Made by a program: the position numbers and the translations under genes. A DNA stretch of 64,000 nt, taken from contig NC_080712.1 in assembly GCF_019097595.1 (NCBI RefSeq), positions 24,633,146 through 24,697,145 of the forward strand. The letters run 5' to 3'. Under the pieces are notes generated by a model. It saw only the letters and a program-made list of their open reading frames with translations, made no database searches and had not been told where the DNA came from. The DNA is from Hemibagrus wyckioides (taxonomy: Eukaryota; Chordata; Actinopteri; Siluriformes; Bagridae). Below, one piece after another: positions 29,461 to 40,710 of the stretch; position 1 is the first letter of the stretch; each line of letters begins with the position of its first letter.

Positions 29461-32400
29461 TACAACAGTTCCCTTTGAACAAATAGTTTTAAGCAGCAGA
29501 CATGTTCGATAGTTCCTTAGATTTCTGTCTATTCATTGCTATTACATTTTCTAGAACAGCATAATCTAACAGCAACACAAATGCAGCCTACTTTTAGGTG
29601 CAGTATTATAATATTGTGTTGCTCTTTATGGTCCAGAGTTAGTGGCAATGCAGAGAACAGTTTATAAACATTATTATGAACATTTGACTGTGGTCTGCTG
29701 TTCTATTTTGACTTTAAAAGTGACTCTTGGTCCAGTTCTCCTATCTCTCATAGGGAAGCCCAGAAATTACACGAGCAAATAAATAAGTAACCACCATTGG
29801 AATATTGTGCTCATCAGATATAATATACCTATGATATGCAAACTAATTACAGAATTTCTTAATTCCACAAGCCTCATAACTTCTTACATTGCATTGCTCA
29901 TGATACCATGTTCCATTTAGACCATATAAGTTCACCGCCTCACAAAAATAAAAACCCTGTAACTGGACTGGTATCCTTTTTTTTTGCTTCTCTGTTACTA
30001 TTCTATGGATTATGGAATCCTATGATCTCTCTTATGCATGTGACTTTTTCAAAAGCTGAGTCACTCTTTATGAAGGTTGGTCACTTTAGACAGTTAGGGG
30101 AGTGTGGCTATGTGTCTCTAGGCATGGCAGTAACTTCCTCTGCATCGTGGGAACTGCCTGTAGAAAACAATGATCGAATTCACAATGGTGCATACAAAGG
30201 CCACCTTTGGGAGAAACCATATCCCACAGCATGCTGGGAATGGGGAGCAATAGCAGCAGATGTTAGGAGGACTATAAGGCAACAGATGCCCCCAAAGCAA
30301 GTATTCAGTATGAGCCAAGCACACATCTCCAAGTCCAGCATAAAAGAGAAACCGAATGTGGAGGAGGAATGAAAGCACACCCAAATAATAGTTGAAGGCT
30401 TGCTACTTAAAGGAAAGCAAGCAGTAAATAGTGTGGAAACTGAGGTTTATGTACTTACAACTGTGCCTTATTGTGTAGTCTCTCTGTGAACATATCATGA
30501 TGATGAACTTTCTAAAACATTTCCTGTTGGCACAGAGGTAATGTCCTTTATGGTTGGAACTTTCAAAAACTGAAATCTACTGACACATTTTTACACTATA
30601 GGAAACTGGAACAGCATTTCTGCAGATATGTTTATAGTGTTAGTTCTAAATATGTTAGTCCTTAAATGAATTAGTTGTATGCTATTGCCTCTGGGGTTTT
30701 TTTTTTTGTACATTTCTTTTGGTTCCACTTACTAAAAAACAATGTGAAAAATGAAGATTCATCAGTTCACACAGAGACAAATGCACAGCTTGTGACACTG
30801 TCTAATCCTGGGTCAGTTTCAATTGGCCTCTGTGACATTTCTGTACAAATAATTTGTCTCGGATTAAGAAAAAGATACAGGGGAATCCACGCAACAATGA
30901 CGTTAATGAGGACTACATCAATCAGTCCACCAGTGCACCAAATGTCAATATGTGGACATAACATTCGTTTTCAGTGTATTCAATGGGCTTAATCCACCCT
31001 CAAAAGTCTATGAGAAGAGAACACACTTCAAAAAAACACTGTAAGAAAATGAAGCTGTCACGCAGTGATAAATGCATCTTATTCTTTATGTGTTTGTATT
31101 CTGGTGGCCTGTGTGAACTGAGCTCACCCAGGGCACTGAATGCAGCTGCTGGCCATAATGCTAGTGGTCGTTGCAGGTCATATGCTGAATATGAAGGACC
31201 ATTGGTGACCTGTGAAGGTCACAGCACAGAACATGCTGAATCTCAAATAAACACTGCTCAAAAAGAACCAACACTTTCTATAAATGGCTTGCTTATGTGA
31301 ACATATCTAAAGTTGGAGCCCACTGATTTGATCCAGAAAAAACAGGAGAAAGCCACATGACTTGTAACTGGCTGTAGAGAAGAGAGAGGAGTGTGTGCCT
31401 TTAAGACATTATCAAGTGTGATGTGTGGGAATGGACAAGTGGACTGACGGCTGATTAATGACCACAAACACTGAATGCGCCATTCTCTTCACATGATAAT
31501 CATTTTCAATAGCAGACGGGAAAAGTTGGACCTTCGTTGCTTTTCCTACAATGAGTGGCAATCCTTCAGTGTTGAGGACAAAAGACAGAAGCTTATGTCC
31601 TCCTGCAAGCATTTGTAGGCTATAGTATTTTATGTTCATAGAAATTCAGCATAATGCTTTAAACCTCTTTCCTCAAATACTGCAAAATGTATTTCTATAT
31701 TTTCTTTGTTTGAATTCATTTGTGTTATGGAATAAATACGAATGGTTGGAATAAGAAACAAATGATGAAAGAATGAATACTCCTTCAATCTTATCTTACA
31801 CTTACTCTTGCTCCATTAACTTAATTAATTTAATTTAGCTCATTTTAGCAGGTAGTGTCCTACTTTGCTATCTTTTTTTATTTTATACCAAAGCAGTTAT
31901 AACAGCTATTAAAATATGTTAAAAACACCTCTAGCTGAATCATTCAAATAAAATCAAATGCACAACATTTTAAAAGATGCGGATGTCTATGGGAATAGGT
32001 GTGGACTTTAATAATAGACGGAGAGAATATAACGGGGACTAAAACTCCATCATTGTTTCATATTTACAGAAGGGCAGCTCTATTTCTACCACTTTAATTT
32101 CAAAATCGTGAGTAAACTCTACAGGAAGGTAAGCTTGGATTCATCTCACAGGTAGTCAAGACAATAAAAAAAAACTTTAGGTTTCATATTTCAAAACTTA
32201 TAAACTTGAGTTCAATATCCATAACTTGTCATAACAATTAGAGTTAAAGAGAAGAAATAAGAAATGTAATCAGGTTATCATGTTTTACAGTGTAATCTCA
32301 TTATAGTTAATGTAATATAAACTAAGTTCTGGAAGAACTAACAGCTGAACTATGTATGAGTTATATAACTGTTCATAGCATGAATTAGAAGCTGTTTCCA

Positions 32401-34090
32401 AACCCTAAAACAGAATGCAATATTTAATAAATATTTAGACAGTTCATAATACATGTTCTACTGAATATAAGTGAATAGAGCGATGGTGCCTCATCTTCGT
32501 CTTCAAACTTCTGTCCCCTTCCCCCGCTGCAGTGAATGTAATGATGGGGACCTCTCTGGTCCTGGCCCTGACTAAAGACTGCAGGCTTTGCAGTGGAAGC
32601 CGCCGGTCTACAGACTGCTTCACTACATGAATGGACAGATGGTGACCACCACCTATTAACACAGTGACTAGCATTGCTCCATCCTTGTCTTGGTAACTGC
32701 TGGTTTGTTTTGGCATCCTCATTCTCATCCCTCAGTAGACATGGCCATCTCATACCCAGCACCTCTTCAGTATTTAAATAACCAGATAGAGAGGGCTTGC
32801 TTTCATCTGAATATGAATAGAATGAGCAAGCATCACCCATGCCAACTTTTTAATGAATACAACGGTGTTTACTACAAGCATAATACATTTTATTATTTAT
32901 CACATCTATTCCCAGATTCTTTTGGGTAAGGTTTAAACATATTATTAGTACAATTTCTTCAGCGTTATAATATTAGTATATTTATCCAAAGCTTATGAAT
33001 GAAGCTTTACACAAAACTAAGAGACACAATTTTATCCCTTGGTTACTGATCTGCAGCATGCAACAATTAATAAGATAAGCACCATTAAGGAGAGATGATG
33101 TCACATGCTACAAAGACATGAGGCATCAAGCTTTCACTCTTTCCTGAGGCTGGGGACCCTGCACCTGTCAATCCAAAGGAATGGCATTGTGAATTAAAAT
33201 GATGATATGACTAAAATAATAGAAGAAATTGTCTGTACCATGCTAGTGTCTCTTTGTGTTTTCTGCAAAGCAGTGCAGACAGAGCTAACAACTCCCAAAG
33301 GATTACCTAATATTTATTTGAGAACCCCCAAAATTATTGAATTATATTACTCTGTTCTGTACTCTGTTTCTATTGTACTATATTATTATTATTTCCCACA
33401 AGGAAATTATGGCTAGATGGAATTTAAATAAATTGCTACTTGGGAGAGTTTTAAGCACTTTTTTCCGAGGTTAATCCAGATTGCTGCCTAATGCTACTGA
33501 GTTTCTACTGCCACATTTAAATACTTATATACTTATATACTTATATGTTTTTTTTTAAATGATGAAAAACAAATGCAACCTTTTTTAAGTATGTTGGAAA
33601 AATGCTAATATTTATGCTTCTGCCACTAATAAATTGACCCACAAGCCATGGTTCTCTCTCTGTGACAGGGACTGCTAGATGTCTATGAAAATAATGCAGC
33701 GGATGGTGGCAAAGCAGGTAACATTAATACACAGTTCCATGATCCTATTGCCACAGTGTGTGAATGATGTGTGATTATGTGTGTGCATGGTGCCTTCTGA
33801 TGGATTGGTGTACAAATAAATAATACTGATAAAACTGTAAATAATTATGGTAGGATAAAAGACATTTCACCATTAACATTTTTTAAAAAATGTTTATTTA
33901 TTTGAACAACCATTTAGCATTGGTAATAAAATAAATAGATATACTTTAAGTGAAAAAAGTTTAAAGGATAGAGAGTATTGTACTGATAAGATAAGCATTG
34001 TTTCATAGAGTGTTTTACTGTTTTTATAGATTAGGAGAAGAGCTAGAAAAGGAACTCACGTGAGAAGCTAGTATCCTGTCCCACCTAACA
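29461..34090. other. intergenic DNA with non-repetitive GC-richer patches
   Basis: No recognised gene. Patches at 30090-30380, 30760-31000, 31080-31290, 31410-31620 and 32470-32760 have higher complexity and GC than their surroundings and hold RBPJ-type sites (30146-30153 CGTGGGAA; 31424-31431 TGTGGGAA). ORFs of 154 codons (29908-30372, plus) and 138 codons (32424-32840, minus) overlap them without known similarity. I read these as candidate regulatory DNA rather than genes. Confidence 0.4.
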
Positions 34091-34119
34091 TAAACTATTG
34101 ATACCTTTCTCCTACTCAC

Positions 34120-35600
34120 AGAAACCTCCACTCTATCAGCCCTTCCTCCATACCTTCCTGTACCTTTTCATCCCTTCCAGACCATCATCCATTTGCGTTA
34201 GCCAGTAACACATTCCTCTCTTCATATTCCTCATGCATGGACCTTCTCTGCCCTCTATCTTCTAAATCCAGGAAGATTTCTCTCCCTGTTCCTTGGCTGT
34301 TAAATATGATGCAAAGCAATCAAGAAGAGGTTAAAAGCAACAGTGGGAAAGTAGGGGAAATCATGACTCAAAACTGATCTCGTCTCTTACAACTCTTGCC
34401 TGTCTATGTACTCATCTGAGCCCATCTATGTGCTCCTCTGTGTCTGCTAAAGATTTTACCCCCTTTTTTGATGGGAAGATCTATCAGACCATCACTCCTT
34501 CAATGACTGCACTAAACATTCAGGATTCTTCTATTTGATACATTTTTATCCTCTATCAACAGAAGACTTGTCCTGCAATCCCACCACCTGCCCATTGGAT
34601 CCCATCCCTTCTACAATCTCACAAGACCATCTCCTCTTCATCTCTACAACAATCACTATAACATCTGATTATGTATCATCTGCATTCAAAGGTTATTCTG
34701 ACTTGGAAAAAAAGAACACTCTGGATACCTTAGACATCAGTAACTATCAACTTTATCACTTCTATCTTTTCTCTTTTCTCAAACACACCACCTACAGTCA
34801 AATGACTCTCTATTTCACTCAGAAAATCTTTTGAGATCCTAACTAGTCTGGCTTCAAAACAGCACACTCCACAGAAGATGCCAAACTGTATTCATCCCTC
34901 ATCCTCCCTGACCTTTCAGCAGCCTCCATTTTGTCAACCACATGACACTCATCTCCATCTTCATGAATGTTGGAAGTTATGACATGGCATAGTAATGAAT
35001 TTCTCAACTTGACATGAAGGGAATCCACATCTGCTCCCTGCAGACTCTACACTGGTGTCCCATAAGGGTCAGTGCTTCATCCTCTTCTTTTCTCCCTCTA
35101 TACCTGCTCTCTTGGTGAAGTTATGTCCTCGTATGAGTTTTCATAACACTACTATGCAGATGACACTTTACTTATCCCCCCTTTCTTCCTTAAGGCACTC
35201 ATGTTTTTGCACAGATCTCAGCATATCTACAAGACATCTAATCATTGAGGGCAGCTGAAACTTAATTCCCAGTAAAATGCTATTTATCCCCAGAGATATC
35301 CCCATTTATCACCATGTCACCTTTGTCATTTATGAGCTTTAATTTGTCCAAGAATAAGCGAGAGTCAGAGGTCAGTCAGTTGGAGAGCTGGAGAGCTTAT
35401 TATCTTGTGATCTGCACACCATACTATTGCTACACTCCTTCCATTGGCTTCCTCTAGCTTCCTGCAACAGATTTAATACATACTTGCCTGCAAAGCCAAA
35501 AATGGACCAGCACCTGTTTACCTAAAGCACTTATCACTCCTCACACTGCACCACACTCCTTCTGATAGTCCAAGGAAAGCATGAATCAGGTGGTGGAATG
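34120..35600 (+). mobile_element. second LINE relic, heavily degraded, interrupted by a 69-bp duplicated segment
   Basis: Plus-strand fragments read CPLDPIPSTI, SGFKT.HSTE, LSAA, TGVP.GSVLHPLLFSLYT and HYYADDTL (RT core near 35150), and a C-terminal LQWLPLA...RFNTY block near 35440. Order and spacing fit a LINE ORF2 of a different copy from that at 21-24 kb. Many stops and shifts are present. Non-LINE sequence at 35322-35390 interrupts it. Confidence 0.65.
35322..35390 (+). repeat. 69-bp duplicate of 36522-36590, copy inside LINE relic
   Basis: It matches 36522-36590 at 67 of 69 positions, in the same orientation and exactly 1200 bp away. Flanks differ completely on both sides. Confidence 0.9.
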
Positions 35601-36479
35601 AACGTCCCTTTCAAATGATTTTAAAATATTTATCTTAAAAGACTTTTAAGACACTATGCATGTGTAAGAGTGAAAGGATGGGTAAAAGTAATGGAATTTA
35701 TGGGCATCAGAGGTGGACTTTTATTTTATTAGTTATGTATTTGTACTTTACTTGATTTTTTCCCCATCTTACAAAAGTCTGAGAACAACTTTGACTTTAT
35801 GGATGGCATTTGTTTATAGATCTTTTCATATTTTCCTGAGAGAATCTGAATGAATCTGAATTGTTAAAATGATCCAGATTCAAATAGCAAAACAGGATAG
35901 CAAAAACCCTTCCAGTCTACCTCCTTTAAAACCACATAATTGGCTTGGACCAAAGCATTCCGAAGCCTGGTGGGTGATGGAACAACTTTTACAGCAAACA
36001 AGAATGCTTCCTCTTGTGGTAGAATAACAGACAGTTGCTGATTAAGATAACTATGCTGAGGAGACGGCAGACAACCAATAATACTGCAGCAGGAAACTGA
36101 GCCGCTTCCTCCCCTGTGTCCCAAAAAGACATATAAACAAAAGATAGATAGATTTGGATTAACACATGTTAATCTAATAAAGTGCAGCATAATAGGTAAA
36201 ATAGAAGAGATTATATATATGTTCCTTCATATTAATGTTTGGGCTTTAAAAAACCCTCATACAGATAGCTGTGAATGCTGTGAACCTCTCTGCAGTGAAT
36301 TCAGTGAATACATCCTGATACAAAATATAAGTGTCAGAGCAGATCAGGCAACCGTGTTCCCTAATACAAGAATTTTACTCTGGCTGCTGTCAAGAAGGAT
36401 GAATGTTAAAGCAGTTGCAGGTCTAACAAGCGCCACTGAAAGGTCTTTCTGCCTGCCTGGCTGCATAATGGGCACCAGA

Positions 36480-36760
36480 TCTGGGTCGAGCATGCTGTGG
36501 AGGGGGTACAGCATGCCTGGATTTATCATTTATGAGCTTTAATTTGTCCAAGAATAAGCGAGAGTCAGAGGTCAGTCGGTTGGAGAGCTGACCTGCTGAC
36601 AGGTTGACCATTCACAGGGGGCTAATGAGAGCGCTCGGCCAAGTGGACAGAACAAAGGCAGACGGATTACATGGACTCATTTTGTTGACTGGAATCAATA
36701 ACACCGGTCATTCGGACTCACATTTCCTCTAATGGTCAGCGCCAGCCTGGCAGAGGTCTC
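36480..36760. promoter_or_regulatory. candidate conserved noncoding element (donor copy of 69-bp duplicate)
   Basis: High-complexity, non-coding sequence with a homeodomain-type TAATGA (36623-36628) and a TCF/SOX-type ACAAAGG (36652-36658). It is bracketed by AT-rich DNA. An enhancer role, for example for dld, is inference; conservation was not tested. Confidence 0.4.
36522..36590 (+). repeat. 69-bp direct repeat, copy in candidate CNE
   Basis: Partner of 35322-35390, with two mismatches. Confidence 0.9.
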
Positions 36761-38263
36761 TATTCACTAAACATCACACAAATGCTTTATCAGCGCACGT
36801 TGCACACTCTCTACTTTCTTTCTCACACTGCAGCAGGCACCATTGATTTTGTGGATCGTTTCACTCGGCCTGCTGCATTGTCACCACCAGGGTTTGAATA
36901 GAGTTTCACATGTAGTTTCACAACTAGGAGGCCATGATTTGTTCAGCAGCCCATTACTGAGGGTGAGGGAGAACATTCATTGGCACATGGAATTTAGAAA
37001 GTGAGATATGTTAAATAAACAGACTATGATTGAATTCAAACATAGTAGCAATGTAAAATAATTAATATAAAATTCAGCTGTCACCATGGGTACTCACTCA
37101 TTCCAGGGATTGCTTCTGATATTACTAAGTGCTGATGAGCTCTGGGCAAACATTTTAGTGAGGAAGTGTATCAGGACCTAGAGGAAGCCGTCGCCAGTAT
37201 CCGCCCTCTATCTACTGCAAAGGGAAGGGGAAAAAGAAACACTAAAGTAAACAGAGTCTCAGCCATAAAGCCAGTGATTTAAGCTGACACAATGTAGAGG
37301 ATTTATGCCCCTGTACGCTGATGGATTGTTATTTTCTCTGAAGACATCGTATTGTATTGTCTGCTTAACTCTCAAAGTGTGATAGAAATGTAAAAAAAAA
37401 AGGAATAATTATGTGATCTAGATAAAATGATTTGGCCATTTTGCCTCTTTTTGTTGGAACTGTGCAATCCAGCTCACATCACAGCAGGGTGGGCTCCAGC
37501 CATGTGAGAAGAGTGTTAGCAGAAAAAAAAACGTTTTTTGTCTGGCACATTTCTTTCCTCTCAATTTTATGAGAATTGCTGGACACAAAAAAATAAAAGG
37601 GTAACAAGTACACACGAAAAAGAATCCACATGGTTAAAACAGCATATTTTGTAACACCAAAAAATCCGATTTTTGTATATATTTAATGTCATATTTTTTT
37701 CATATGTTTCCCATGCGAATGTATGTGCAACATCTCCCACTATGTCACTTTTGACTGCATACATTGTTTACAGTTTACTATTATTTTTTTCTTGCTAAGA
37801 GCACATTATTATTAAATAATTTTGCATGGTCTATTATCTGCATTATAGTTTGCTACTTTTTGCACTCCATAAGATTTCACTTATCATTTAACTTATCATC
37901 ATGTTTAGTAGTGTACAACGTTAGCACAAGAATTTCAATGTTTACAGATGCTTAAATCACTCTTTATGCAATATGACAATAAGCTTGACTATAAAATGAC
38001 TGTTCATGTCAACATGTTAACAACTGTTGCTGAATGCAGTGAGAGGTTTTCCAGCTTTGATCAGAACTTAATTTAAGTCTTAAAAAATTGTATGGTTTAG
38101 GGTAAAGATAGCAACTATTCTGTGCAGCTCATATTCAGTAGCATGTTACATTATTTACATACCAGAGGAACTTCCCTTTTCTCAGATTGCATGTGAGCTT
38201 CCATGAGTCACACCACTGAAGATTTCTGGGAATAATCAAATGAATATTGAAAGAAAATACATA

Positions 38264-38778
38264 GCATTATGACCACCTGCCTAATATTGCGTTGGTCCCT
38301 ATTTTGCTGCTAAAACAGCCCTGACCCGTCATGCACTGTGTATTCTGACACCTTTCTATCAGAACCAGCATTAACTTCTTCAGCAATCTGAGCAACAGTA
38401 GCTCGTCTGTTGGATCGGATCACACAGACCAGCATTTACTCCCCACATGCATCAGTGAGCCTTGGCTGCCCATGACCCTGTCACCGGTTCACCACTGTTT
38501 CTTCCTTGGACCACTTTTGATAGATACTGACCACTGCAGACCAGGAATACCCCACAAGAGCTGCAGTTTTGGAGATGCTCTGATCCAGTCCCAGACTCTA
38601 ACTTGCTCAAATCCTTACGCTTGTCCATTTTTCCTGCTTCTAACACATCAACTTTGAGGACAAAATATTCACTTGCTGCCTAATATATCCTACCCACTAA
38701 CAAATGTCATGATGAAGAGATAATCAGTGTTATTCACTTCACTTGTCACTGCTCATAATGTTATGGCTGATTGGTGTA
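38264..38778 (-). mobile_element. Tc1-like transposon, internally deleted copy
   Basis: It starts with GCATTATGACCACCTGCC and ends CATAATGTTATGGCTGATTG, the two inverted termini of a common fish Tc1-like family. Inside, on the minus strand, are the transposase start (MDKRKDLS-like) and an N-terminal helix-turn-helix part, but the DDE catalytic middle is missing. The left terminus lacks its outer bases. Confidence 0.75.
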
Positions 38779-38894
38779 GATAAGAAAAATGTTTTAGTGT
38801 GTTTCTAATCTGCTGTGACACTCAGGTGTTCACCATTACAACTGTCAAGCTATAACTGTTACCCTTGCTAGATATCGGGGCTTAAACCACAGTA

Positions 38895-38958
38895 CTGTTG
38901 AGTGCTTTATTCTGATAGATCAAAAATTGTTGAGTGCTTTATTCTGATAGATCAAAAG
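38895..38958. repeat. 32-bp tandem duplication
   Basis: Two adjacent copies of a unit containing GTTGAGTGCTTTATTCTGAT with period 32, directly before the long TA microsatellite. Confidence 0.85.
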
Positions 38959-39005
38959 TTAATAATTCATTTACCATTACAGCATGACTCAGAGTAGCTA
39001 CAAGC

Positions 39006-39006
<1 letters not shown>

Positions 39007-39090
<84 letters not shown>
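39007..39090. repeat. (TA)n microsatellite, about 41 units
   Basis: Uninterrupted TA dinucleotides. The length is likely polymorphic and assembly-sensitive. Confidence 0.95.
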
Positions 39091-39091
<1 letters not shown>

Positions 39092-40140
39092 ATCATGTAA
39101 AAAAAACATGAAAAACATGTAAAGCTCTAAGACACTGTAAACTGAGCACATTATTAAATACCAGACCCTGGATCTGTGACGGATCAACATGACTTGAAGT
39201 GCTAGCATGCTGCCATATGACAATGGAGCATTAACTGCAATTATACAAGAACATTCTACTATGTAAGCTACTTTTTGCTTTCTGTGTTGGGTTGAATAGA
39301 TAAAATGACTAACACATTTATACTTTGCTTTTAACAGTGTATCCTAAAGCAGCATATATGCCTGTGTATAGCTGTTACCTAAAAGAAGCTAAACTTAAAC
39401 AAGCTTATCTAAAAGAATGACCAAAAAGGCTCTATGCAGGACAAATAAAACAGCCTAACAGTGGAAGAAATGAATAGTGAAACCTGAATGAGGTTTCATC
39501 TGCAGCTCTGTTAAAGTTAGTTCCACTTCAGCTGCCATACTCCCATCTTTAACAATCTGAGTCAAATATCAAAAAATGGATGAGCTCAGCTTTCTTAAGC
39601 TCAACACAGCTATAACAGATGTTTTGTAAATTGGTTCTAAAAGGACTGTTTTTGGTATGTTGAATCATTTGATACATATTGATAGAACTCTAGTAACACC
39701 CATTAGCTCATAACCAGGGTATCAGTTCTATCTCTTACATTTGAATGTTAGTGCTGAGGCCAGGACTGTGTTTCTACACGTTTCTACAACATTACTCACC
39801 TTTGCTTAGTGTTTTAGTTCTAACAATATATCATCTAATCATATTGAAATAACATCAAGGTCTTGGCTTAAAGTATCTGGCTGAGATTCTGTGTCTGTAC
39901 AGTTTTAAGGGCATGCTAAAGCTCATTTCCTTGTGTTTTAAAAACAGCGTTTTTCAAAGGTATCCAGAACACAACCTTTGACCACAAATACTTGCCTTTA
40001 AGCCTGAAAATCAATCGATAGGAAATGTGTAACAAAAAGAAAGTAGCTTTTTACTTTACTGTTAAATCTAATATAACGTGATTCAAAAGCAACAGACAAC
40101 TTGAAAATTAAAACTTAATTAATACTAATATGATGATTTA

Positions 40141-40345
40141 TACACTCACTGTTCACTTTATTAGCACAATGCAAAAAAATCATGCAAATACTGGTCAAGA
40201 ATTTTATTTACTGTTCGCATTGAATATCAGAATGACAAAAATGTTATTTCTGTGACTTTACCCATGGCTTTGCTGTTGGTGGACAGGTGAAGACTGGAAA
40301 AAGACGGGGTGATTTTTTTTTCTAATCTAGTATGTCCAGTTTTTG
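40141..40345 (+). mobile_element. Tc1-like transposon fragment, second family (5' end)
   Basis: It opens TACACTCACTGTTCACTTTA, the terminus of another abundant fish Tc1-like family, and includes the start of its transposase region. It then breaks off and is followed directly by a piece of the other family. Confidence 0.6.
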
Positions 40346-40349
40346 TGAG

Positions 40350-40710
40350 AGGACAGGGAATAGTCAGTTCTAAAAGTTGATGTGTTGGAAGCAGGACAAT
40401 GGGCTAGTGTAAGGATCTGAGTGTTTTTGACAAGGACCAAATTGTGATGGCTAAACGACTGGGTCAGAGCATCTCCAAAACAGCAGGTCTTGCTGGCATA
40501 TTAGTACCTACCAAAAGAATTCCAAGGAAAGACAAGGCCCATGCTGACCCCTGTCCACCAACAAAAGTGTCTACAAGGGGCATATGTACAATCAGAACTG
40601 GACCATGAAGTAATGAAAGAAGGTGGCATGGTGAGGAATTATGTTTTCATTTAAATCATGTGGATGGCCAGATGCACTGCTTTGCTTACCTGGGGTGTGT
40701 ATGGACTTTT
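40350..40710 (+). mobile_element. Tc1-like transposon fragment, first family, deleted
   Basis: The plus strand contains AAATTGTGATGGCTAAACGA, CAGAGCATCTCCAAAACAGC and CATGCTGACCCCTGTCCACC in family order but with internal deletions, and ends near CTTACCTGGGGTG. No open transposase. Confidence 0.65.

Larger units (their letters stand above)
38779..40140. other. AT-rich intergenic DNA
   Basis: Beyond the tandem duplication and the TA microsatellite noted separately, nothing gene-like was seen. Confidence 0.5.

Noticed and set aside
29908..30372. 154-codon plus-strand ORF as a gene
   Set aside because: No family similarity, Kozak or splice context; composition fits noncoding DNA with a higher-GC patch.
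39007..39223. 94-codon minus-strand ORF with YIYIYI
   Set aside because: Reads through the TA microsatellite.
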